From Ostreococcus lucimarinus CCE9901 (taxonomy: Eukaryota; Chlorophyta; Mamiellophyceae; Mamiellales; Bathycoccaceae), in the NCBI RefSeq assembly GCF_000092065.1, contig NC_009368.1, positions 620,001 through 684,000 on the forward strand: a stretch of DNA of 64,000 nt, in the 5' to 3' direction. Every line of letters begins with the position of its first letter. Position 1 is the stretch's first letter. The translations under genes were made by a program, and so were the position numbers. This document shows positions 57,172 through 64,000 of the stretch, in pieces. The notes under the pieces are model-generated. The model saw nothing but the letters and a program-made list of their open reading frames with translations, ran no database searches and was not told the DNA's origin.

Positions 57172-58131
57172 ATGACGCGCGAGGACCGCGCCGAGCGCGG
57201 TGGTGCGTCGAGCGGCGACCGCGCGACGCGACGCGACGCGACGACGGCGCAGCGGCTGACGTTTCTCGCCATGGCGCCGGTGTTCGCGCTGTCGTTTCAA
57301 CTCTCGATCTTCGCGTCGACCGACGGCGCGCGCGTCGATCGACGCGCGCGACGATCGCCCGGATTCGAGTGGGGCAAGTTCATGACGCGGAGCGTCGCGA
57401 ACGCGCGGTTCAAGCTCGCGCCCGGGAGCGGGACGCTGGCGAGGGAGAAGCGAAGGACGGTGTGGTTGTGCAACCATCGCGCGTGGAGCGACTTCTTCCT
57501 GGACATTTATCTCACCGAAGGACGCGCGTTCACGATGAGCCGAATGCTCGTCGCGTACGCGTTTCCGCTGTTCATGGTGCCGGCGATGGTGTGCGGGGTG
57601 GTGTTCGGATTTAAACGCGACGCGGGGGATAAGGAGAAATTAAACGCCGCGCTCGACGCGCACTTTGACGCCTTCGGCGGCGAATTCGCGGGCATGGTGT
57701 GTTACCCGGAAGGCACGCGAAACGTGAGAGAAAACTCGATGCCGTTGAAGCGTGGGATGCTGAGGTACGCGCACTCGCGGAAGATGGCGGTGCAGTGCGT
57801 GTGCACGGCGAGGAAAGAGCGGGTGTTTAGTTCGCATTTGACGTGCGCCGAGCGCGGGTTGGCGTTGCCGGTGTATTTCGCCGAGGTCATTCACGCCGAG
57901 GATTACCCAGATTTCGAGGACTTTTACAACGAGATTCGCTCGAGATGGGACAACGCGTGGAGCGCGGCGAACGGGGTGAGCGCGGCGGAGGCGGAATCGC
58001 TTCCGGATTACACGCCTCGAGAGCACGTCGTTCGGTGCACGCCTCGTCACGACGCCGTCATCGTGTCGAGCGCTCTGCTCACCGTCCTCGGCGTCGCCTT
58101 GACTTGGCGCGCGTGTTCGAAATTGTTGTAG
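57172..58131 (+). CDS. Lysophospholipid acyltransferase family protein (PlsC/AGPAT-like)
   Basis: This glycerolipid acyltransferase is 319 residues from the Met at 57172. It has a hydrophobic helix (RLTFLAMAPVFALSFQLSIF), the catalytic motif in LCNHRAWSDFFLD (H-x-x-x-x-D), a second helix region around AYAFPLFMVPAMVCGVVFGF, the glycerol-binding YPEGTRN motif and a C-terminal membrane helix (IVSSALLTVLGVALTW). Members transfer acyl chains to lysophospholipids in ER or other membranes; the substrate cannot be told. An upstream in-frame Met at 57094 would overlap the DCN1 start, so I prefer 57172. Confidence 0.85.
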   Translation: MTREDRAERGGASSGDRATRRDATTAQRLTFLAMAPVFALSFQLSIFASTDGARVDRRARRSPGFEWGKFMTRSVANARFKLAPGSGTLAREKRRTVWLCNHRAWSDFFLDIYLTEGRAFTMSRMLVAYAFPLFMVPAMVCGVVFGFKRDAGDKEKLNAALDAHFDAFGGEFAGMVCYPEGTRNVRENSMPLKRGMLRYAHSRKMAVQCVCTARKERVFSSHLTCAERGLALPVYFAEVIHAEDYPDFEDFYNEIRSRWDNAWSAANGVSAAEAESLPDYTPREHVVRCTPRHDAVIVSSALLTVLGVALTWRACSKLL

Positions 58132-58290
58132 CGCAGCGCGTCGCCTCGCGCGCTCGCGCCGTCGTCGCTCGCGCGTAGCGGTTTTCATCGTCAAAGTCTC
58201 GTCGCGCCGCGTTCCAACCGCCGCGTTCGCCCGCGCGCGCCGCACTCGCCCGCGCGCGCACCGACGTCCTCGTCGTCGCGCGCGAGCGTC

Positions 58291-59049
58291 ATGACGACAA
58301 CGACGGACGACGCGTTCGTCTCTAAAACCACGCAAGAGCTGTTGAACGCGCGCGAGGCGATGGAGATTGAAATGCAAGCCATCGCGAGTCGACTCACCGC
58401 GCCGAACGCGCCGGGCCTGCGCGGCGCTCTGACCGATGCCGATGGGTTCCCGATCGCTGGATGCGATTTATACGCCGTTCGCGCCGATCGAGGGCGGTAC
58501 GACGGTGCGTGAGAAGACGCGCCGCGTCGACGCGCGCGCGCGCGGCGAAACGCGACGACGATTCGACTGACGTTTACGCGCGTGCGGACTCGCTGAACGA
58601 TAGTGCTTCGGAACGATTATAAACGAATCATGACCGAGTTGGAATCTCGCGTGATTCGGGGAATGCAAGGAGACGGGGAGGTGATGAAGGGCGTCGGGGC
58701 GCCGACGCCGACGCCGACGCCGACGGAGGACGCGGCGCCGACGGAGAACGACGTCGGAAGGGCGTTCATGGTGATCGATGAAATCATGGACGGATGTCCC
58801 GGGGAAGTCGATGGACTGCGCGTGGGTGATCGCGTGTGCGCCGTAGGAAACGTGACGTGGGGATTCGAGGACCCGAGCGCGTCTCCGCCGGCGGAGGTGT
58901 TGCGAAACGCCACGCAGACGTTTGCGGATAATGAGAATTCTGTCGTTCGGGTCGTGGTGTTGCGTCGAGGTGAGCGCGTAGCAGTAGAAGTGACTCCGCG
59001 CGCGTGGTCGGGTCGAGGTTTAGTCGGATGTCACATGCGTTCGGTGTGA
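58291..59049 (+). CDS. PSMD9: 26S proteasome assembly chaperone PSMD9/Nas2 (p27), one intron
   Basis: Nas2/p27 chaperones Rpt5 during assembly of the proteasome regulatory particle. Exons are 58291..58504 and 58604..59049, giving 219 residues. The 99-base intron begins GTGCGTGAG, has ACTGAC and ends GATAG; the join is phase 1 and reads GRYD-VLRNDYKRIM. The N-terminal part has MEIEMQAIASRL and LTDADGFPIAGCDLYAVRAD, matching the family. The C-terminal part is a PDZ domain (FMVIDEIMDGCPGEVDGLRV, GDRVCAVGNV). A Pro-Thr repeat between them comes from a CGACGC repeat. Confidence 0.93.
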
Positions 59050-59079
59050 CAGGTAGTGTACACGCCGAATGAAATTGAA

Positions 59080-60417
59080 TTAATAACCACGTTTGCGCTG
59101 CATCCGCAAGTGTTCTTTACGTTCCTCGGGAGTCATTTCGCGCAAATCCTTCTTTTTCTTTTTCTTCTTTTCGGTCGAATCCGTTGTTCCTTCTTTCTTC
59201 TTCTTCTTCGTCTTTTGCATCGTCACGTCGTCTTCGTCCCACGTCCCCGCGTTCAAGCCCGTCCCCGCATCATTTTTCAATAAAGCTTTGAACGCCGCGC
59301 TACCGCATGGCCCTTTGCGTTTCAAATCCTTGTTCTCGAACACGCCTATCAATCCCGTGCGCTTTGTTGGATCCTTCTCCTCTTCGTGCGTCGCCACTGC
59401 GCCGTCGCCATCTAATACTTTTCCTTTGTTCTTTGCCACGAAGAGTTCCACAAAGCTACGTTCGCTTTCACCGCCGCCGCCGTCGTCATCCTTTTCACCG
59501 TCTCGTCCCTTCACGCTATCCTTTACTTTCTTCCTCTTCTTCGATTTTTCTTCCGGATCGATATCGTCGAGCTCATCGTCGCTCGTCGCGTCCGCTCGTT
59601 CCGGCGGTCGCCCTCGCGCGTCTCGAGGCTTCCTGCCGTCTAGTAATTTCAACCCGGGGCACATGCGCGTGATCTTCTCCGCGTACTCTGGATCGTTTGC
59701 GATCGGGCACCCACGCAGTGTCAACTGTTCCAGACGATTGAGCTCGCGCAGCGCGCTCAAATCGCCCCAATCCGAAATCTTATTGTACCCGACGTCTAAT
59801 ATCCGCAAATTCGGCGTCTTCGCCACGCACGGCGGAATCGTCTTCAACTCGTTGTGCGCCACGCGCAACTCTCTTAACCCCCTGGATGACTGCAACGCAT
59901 CTATTCCGAGCTTGGACAGGGCGTTTTTCGACAGATTCACCTTGCGAAGCGCCGGACTTTCGCTCAACGCGTCGCCGACGTCCCGCAGCTCGCACTCGGC
60001 GCACGCCAACGTGTTCAATTCCTTCAACCCACGCACGTGATCGATATCTCGCAGACCGCACTCTTTCGCGATAAGAGCCGCCAGTGCGTGCATGTTTTCT
60101 ACCCCGCGCAGCGTGCGCAAGCCGTCGTTTCCGCTCACATTCAGCGTGCGAATCCGAGGACAGTTTTGTCCCAGCGCCGCCAAGGCGTCCGACTTTAACA
60201 CGTTATTCGCGCACGAGAACCACGTCAGCGACGTCGATCGCACGCCCGACAAGTCGCTCAACGCATTTTCGCTCACGTCGAGCTTTTTAATCGCCCCGGA
60301 AGTCGTTTCCGCGCGCGCCAGGACGTCGTCTTCGACGGCGTTCAGGGAGCAAGCTTTGAGCGCGCACGCGTCGCCGATGGTTCGCGCGCTCGCGAGCTCG
60401 GGCGTGAGCGTCTTCAT
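59080..60417 (-). CDS. Leucine-rich-repeat protein with basic tail (nucleolar-type)
   Basis: This is a 445-residue protein. Residues about 30-245 hold SDS22-like LRRs (KKLDVSENALSDL, RIRTLNVSGNDGLRTLRGVE, LRELRVAHNELKTI, LRILDVGYNKIS). An LRR cap follows (ITRMCPGLKLLDGRKPRDAR). The C-terminal 180 residues are Lys/Glu-rich with poly-Lys tracts. It ends MTPEERKEHLRMQRKRGY. Such architecture is seen in nuclear or nucleolar LRR proteins; interaction and function are unknown. The start is the first Met; the 60 bases upstream look non-coding. Confidence 0.82.
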   Translation of the reverse strand: MKTLTPELASARTIGDACALKACSLNAVEDDVLARAETTSGAIKKLDVSENALSDLSGVRSTSLTWFSCANNVLKSDALAALGQNCPRIRTLNVSGNDGLRTLRGVENMHALAALIAKECGLRDIDHVRGLKELNTLACAECELRDVGDALSESPALRKVNLSKNALSKLGIDALQSSRGLRELRVAHNELKTIPPCVAKTPNLRILDVGYNKISDWGDLSALRELNRLEQLTLRGCPIANDPEYAEKITRMCPGLKLLDGRKPRDARGRPPERADATSDDELDDIDPEEKSKKRKKVKDSVKGRDGEKDDDGGGGESERSFVELFVAKNKGKVLDGDGAVATHEEEKDPTKRTGLIGVFENKDLKRKGPCGSAAFKALLKNDAGTGLNAGTWDEDDVTMQKTKKKKKEGTTDSTEKKKKKKKDLREMTPEERKEHLRMQRKRGY

Positions 60418-60602
60418 GTCGAGAAGACGCCAAATGCGCTCGCGTCGAGCGTTCGCCGCGAGCGCTTCGCGTTTCGAGGCGCGTGGGACACTGAGGATTG
60501 GCGTCGCCGCGCTCGCGGTGGTTTACACTTCGCCTACTGTTCGTACATGTTGAATCGTTTTCGTTTCGTCTGGAGTCGTTTGGTGGACTCGAACACAATT
60601 TT

Positions 60603-61535
60603 CTATGACCCCATCGCGTCTGCGTCCTCGTCATCGCTCTCGTCGTCGTCGCTATCGACGACGAGCGGGTGTCGAAGCGTGTCGGCTTCTTCGGCGCGCG
60701 CGCTCGCGTCGCCGTCCTCATCCGCGAAAGAAGCCGCGCGAGCGCGCTTCGGTGGTAACTTTCGAAGAACGTATAGCACCAACGCGCTCGGTAAGATCTC
60801 CACCGCGACGTAATACGCTACGTTCATCGTTTTTGACGCGTACACATCGACGGCGTATTTCGCCTCTCCCCCCGTCGCGAGGAACAAAACCACACAGCGC
60901 ACCGCGAACGCGGTGACGCACACCGCGGTGACGCTCCCGATTTCGCGTATTTTCTTCGCCCGCGTCGTCAGGCCTTCTGGAAACTCTCGAAGCATGACGT
61001 ACAACTTTGAGCCGTAAAACGCGAATGCGAGCGCGACGCTCGCGCTCGCAAACGCCAGCGTCCCCGAAGACGCTCGCTCGAGCGCATCACCGCGCCACTT
61101 TTCCTTCCCAAACGCCATCAAAGACCAAATCCCAAGTTCGGTCGCGTACGCGACTACGTTGACTGCGTAAAACGTCGTCCGCGCGCGTCTCGTCCTCGCC
61201 GCTTCGCCGCGCGCCGCGTGATAGATGTCGCTCCAGAACAACACCAATCCAGCGTACGTGGACAAAAAAACCAAACCCGGGCCATCGTTCACGATTGCGT
61301 TGATGGTGTGCGTCTTTTCGATCGCGCTTCGACCGAAGAACGCGCACGCGCGCGCGGTAGAGGTGAAAAGATTCGCCAGGTGAAACATCTGTTGCGTGGT
61401 GAAGAAACCGACGTGTTTCGGCGTGCGTCGTGCGATTCTGTACACCTGCACGACGCAAGTCAACGCAATGAGTCCATAGAGCGACGCGAGGACGTCGTAC
61501 GCGTCCGGGATCGACGCCGCGGTGGTCGTCGACAT
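60603..61535 (-). CDS. TOM1/THH1-like seven-helix membrane protein
   Basis: The 310-residue product has seven hydrophobic helices (for example YGLIALTCVVQVYRIA, LVFLSTYAGLVLFWSDIYH, YVAVEILPSALVLYVL). It has the TOM1/THH1 signature: TTQQMFHLANLFTSTARACA and the DIYHAARG end of a helix. In plants TOM1 and TOM3 are endomembrane proteins whose cellular role is unclear; the name comes from a virus host-factor role there. An acidic tail with DSDDDESDDED ends it. The assignment is good at family level; its own function is unknown. Confidence 0.85.
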   Translation of the reverse strand: MSTTTAASIPDAYDVLASLYGLIALTCVVQVYRIARRTPKHVGFFTTQQMFHLANLFTSTARACAFFGRSAIEKTHTINAIVNDGPGLVFLSTYAGLVLFWSDIYHAARGEAARTRRARTTFYAVNVVAYATELGIWSLMAFGKEKWRGDALERASSGTLAFASASVALAFAFYGSKLYVMLREFPEGLTTRAKKIREIGSVTAVCVTAFAVRCVVLFLATGGEAKYAVDVYASKTMNVAYYVAVEILPSALVLYVLRKLPPKRARAASFADEDGDASARAEEADTLRHPLVVDSDDDESDDEDADAMGS

Positions 61536-61791
61536 GACGGTGTCCTTTTGACTCCGAAAATCTCGGAGGGCGACTGTGCGGCGCGGCGCGCTTCGCGAGC
61601 GCGAACCAAACGGTGATTGATATTGTGATTCATGATTAACAACTCAACAAAGACATTTTAAACTCTAGAAACAAAAGTTGGACGATAATAGTGTCACGTG
61701 TGATGACGCCGATACGAGCGTCGCTAAGAGCAATGGTGGACCGCGAAGATGTCGCGTCGCCTAGGAAGAACATACGGGGATATCACAAACA

Positions 61792-63141
61792 TCAGTCGCT
61801 TCCGCCGGTCATGCCAGCCAAATTGAGCGAGCTTGGCTCTTGACCGAACGGAATCCAGCAACAGATGTTGTTGCGGTGGGCGATGCTTTCAGCGCCGGCG
61901 TAACCGACTATTTCGTAGAATTCATCCGCTGACTTGCCGATGAAGGTTTCGATTTCCTCCGACGAGTAGTTGGTGATAGCGCGGCCAAGATCGCGCTCGT
62001 CGCCAGTTTCGGAATCGATAGTCAAGATTCTCACGCCGTCTTCCGCGACAAAGTCGCCGCGGCAGGCGACGATGCCCGTAGAGAAGAGCGACTTATTGGT
62101 TTCCATGGCGCGCGCCGCGTTGGCGTTGACGACCAAGTCGCCCGAAGGCGGAAGCAACAAGATCCAGCGCTTTCGCCCGCGCAGAGGCCGAGGCATGGCG
62201 AGGAAGAGCGTGCCGACCGACTTCTGGTGTAAAATGATATCCGAAAGGTCCGGCAACGCGTTGGCGTGCATGACGACGGTGTTGCATCCGCTCGCTGCGG
62301 CGAGACGCGCGGCGGAGAGCTTGGTCGCCATCCCGCCCGTGCCCAAACCACTCGCCCCGGCGTCGTCGGTGGAGACTTCCAAATCGTCGATATTTTCAAC
62401 CACAGAGATTCTCGTCGCGTCCGGGTTCGTGTTCGGGTTCGCGGTGTATAAACCATCGACGTCGGTGAGCAAGAACAAGTAATCGGCGTCGACGAGCGCC
62501 GCCACGTGCGCGCTCAGCGTATCGTTGTCCCCAAACTTCGTGTGCTGCACCGCCACCGTATCGTTTTCATTCACGATTGGAATAATATCTTGCGCCAGCA
62601 ACGACCGAAACGTGCTCTGCGCGTTCATATACTGTTGCCTATCCATGATGTTATCGAGCGAGATGAGCACCTGCGCCACGGGCTGCCCGACGCTTTGAAA
62701 AAAATCATCATACATTCGCATGAGGCGCACCATCCCGACCGCCGCCATAGCTTGTTTTCCCGCTAAATCCTGCGGTTTCTTCTTATTCAGCACCTGACAT
62801 CCCACGCCGACGGCCCCGCTCGTGACCACCACGCACCGCATCCCTCGTCGCTGCAGCTCGCAGCACGTCTCCGCGAGCATCCCGAAATTCGACAGGTGCA
62901 GGTGTCCGCTCGTCCCCCCTTTCAGCAGCGACGACGTCCCGACTTTCACCACCACGATCGGCGCTTGATTCGCGCCCGCGGGCGAGTTCGGTCGCGGCAC
63001 CATGCCGCCGCCATCGAGCGCGATCGCGTCGAGGTCGCGTCGAACGGCGTCGCCGTGCGCGTCGCTGGGCGCGCGGAGTTCGCGTCGCGCGCGCAGATCG
63101 ACCGCGGCGTCGTTTCCATTCTCACTGCGTTCGAACGGCAT
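61792..63141 (-). CDS. proB: Glutamate 5-kinase with C-terminal PUA domain (monofunctional)
   Basis: Glutamate 5-kinase phosphorylates glutamate in the first step of proline synthesis. The 449-residue product has a polar N-terminal extension of about 60 residues (possibly targeting). The amino-acid-kinase domain follows (VVKVGTSSLLKG, VVTSGAVGVG, DIIPIVNENDTVAVQHTKFG, FLLTDVDGLYTANP, SGLGTGGMATKL). A PUA-type domain begins near RGRKRWILLLPPSGDLVVN. No glutamyl-phosphate reductase domain is attached, unlike the plant bifunctional enzyme P5CS, so proline synthesis here would need a separate reductase. The domain order matches bacterial and algal enzymes. Confidence 0.93.
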   Translation of the reverse strand: MPFERSENGNDAAVDLRARRELRAPSDAHGDAVRRDLDAIALDGGGMVPRPNSPAGANQAPIVVVKVGTSSLLKGGTSGHLHLSNFGMLAETCCELQRRGMRCVVVTSGAVGVGCQVLNKKKPQDLAGKQAMAAVGMVRLMRMYDDFFQSVGQPVAQVLISLDNIMDRQQYMNAQSTFRSLLAQDIIPIVNENDTVAVQHTKFGDNDTLSAHVAALVDADYLFLLTDVDGLYTANPNTNPDATRISVVENIDDLEVSTDDAGASGLGTGGMATKLSAARLAAASGCNTVVMHANALPDLSDIILHQKSVGTLFLAMPRPLRGRKRWILLLPPSGDLVVNANAARAMETNKSLFSTGIVACRGDFVAEDGVRILTIDSETGDERDLGRAITNYSSEEIETFIGKSADEFYEIVGYAGAESIAHRNNICCWIPFGQEPSSLNLAGMTGGSD

Positions 63142-63260
63142 CGCGAGACGACCGCGACGTCGCGCGACGCGACGCGATTTGACGTCGTGCCAAGTCTATC
63201 GCGGAACGGGCGCTCGAGCGGTCAACTGGGAGACTGGGGAGACTGGGCGAAACCACACGA

Positions 63261-64000
63261 CTAGGCGTCTAAGGCGGCTAAGAGCTCTTTCAAGGCGTCG
63301 GCGTGGAGGGGAATGGAGAGTAAATCTCGACCGTCGTGACCGCGCTTGCTGCGGACGAGCTCGTGGTCGGTGAACTCGGTGAGGTGCGCGCGCAGGGTGA
63401 CTTCGGAGGAGACGAGAAATTGCTCGCGACAGGCGGCGTAAAAGACGTCGAGAGGACGGCCTTGGGAGTCTTCGTTTTCGAGCTGGTGCTCGGCGAGAAG
63501 GCGGAAAATGGCGCGCCCGTTCGGCGTGAGCGAACGCAAGACGTTGGCGGCGCCTCTGACGTGACGCTCTTCGCCCTTGGACGCGAGGAGTTGCGGAAGA
63601 TTCGCCGTCTCGAGCGCGTACGGCGCAAACGTCGCCGCCTCTTGCCACACCCAATTGAAACGCGCCGCTTCGCGTTTGCTCCAGAGCAACGGTGCGTTGA
63701 TGTGGTCGATGCTTGCTATGAGGTGCACGCGATCCATGGACGCAAGCTCGCCAAGAAGCGCCTGCGCCTCGCTCGTGCGCAACTGCGGACCGTCGATGTT
63801 GTGCAAGACGATGTAAAGACGCCTGGGTTCGCACGTCGGTGATCCGCGCGTCGCACTTTGAATCTGCGCGAGAAGCACTTCAGTGGGCGCATTCGCGCCT
63901 ACTTCGGTGCTTTCATCCGACAGCGCCGCCGCCGCCGCGGCGACGACTTGCTTAGGCGTGAGCGAAGGGAAGAAACCGTTGACGACGATGACGCCGCCGT
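63261..64000 (-). CDS. ORC2: Origin recognition complex subunit 2 (ORC2), 5' part beyond the window
   Basis: ORC2 is a subunit of the complex that marks replication origins. The visible C-terminal 246 residues run from GGVIVVNGFFPSLTPKQVV at the window edge to KELLAALDA. Landmarks are YIVLHNIDGPQLRTSEAQ, VHLIASIDHINAPLLWSKRE, RSLTPNGRAIFRLLAEHQLE and VTLRAHLTEFTDHELVRSKR, in the order of the human and plant protein. The frame stays open to base 64000, so the start is outside. A winged-helix fold is expected at the C-terminus. Confidence 0.93.
   Translation of the reverse strand, partial: GGVIVVNGFFPSLTPKQVVAAAAAALSDESTEVGANAPTEVLLAQIQSATRGSPTCEPRRLYIVLHNIDGPQLRTSEAQALLGELASMDRVHLIASIDHINAPLLWSKREAARFNWVWQEAATFAPYALETANLPQLLASKGEERHVRGAANVLRSLTPNGRAIFRLLAEHQLENEDSQGRPLDVFYAACREQFLVSSEVTLRAHLTEFTDHELVRSKRGHDGRDLLSIPLHADALKELLAALDA

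Overview
The window is nuclear DNA from a very compact, GC-rich eukaryote with photosynthesis genes. It is most probably a picoplanktonic prasinophyte green alga of the Mamiellales, and an Ostreococcus-like genome fits best. The evidence is a nuclear psaD gene with a transit peptide, CHL27 for chlorophyll synthesis, plastid-type phosphoglucomutase and phosphoglycolate phosphatase, mostly intronless genes, intergenic gaps of tens to a few hundred bases, and short introns sharing one branch-point motif. The genus is inferred from gene content and base composition, not proven.

Layout. Positions 1-5 kb hold the 3' part of an ABCF ATPase, an mTERF-like protein and the GPI-anchor enzyme PIG-O. Positions 5-13 kb hold an EcsC plus J-domain fusion, a TMEM242-like protein overlapping an unknown ORF, the DNA-repair nuclease MRE11, a small unknown protein and the peroxisome factor PEX3. 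Positions 13-17 kb hold a patatin-like lipase, phosphoglucomutase and the microtubule factor MOZART1. Positions 16.7-27.1 kb are one uninterrupted gene for a surface protein of about 3,450 residues. Positions 27.5-38 kb hold a candidate KAR5/GEX1 nuclear-fusion protein, a MOSC protein, phosphoglycolate phosphatase, condensin CAP-G (one intron), ATP12, an ANKRD13-like protein and a YqgF-type nuclease. Positions 38-43.4 kb hold AATF/BFR2, PSAD (two introns) and CHL27. Positions 43.7-50.2 kb hold two coiled-coil proteins, a LITAF-domain protein, PACRG and a TPR protein. Positions 50.3-64 kb hold a J-TPR-WD40 fusion, a two-box HMG protein, MBF1 (two introns), a SMIM4-like microprotein, a DCN1-like protein, an acyltransferase, PSMD9 (one intron), a leucine-rich-repeat protein, a TOM1-like membrane protein, a stand-alone glutamate 5-kinase and the C-terminal part of ORC2.

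The genes are mainly housekeeping functions without operon-like logic. Many neighbours share short divergent promoters, and several of these promoters carry unusual local repeats. Seven introns could be resolved by hand, and all seven contain ACTGAC 21-32 bases before the acceptor. The observations most worth following are the two J-domain fusions, the giant surface protein, the KAR5/GEX1 and PACRG candidates, and the repeat-bearing divergent promoters. I saw no rRNA, tRNA, transposon or CRISPR array.
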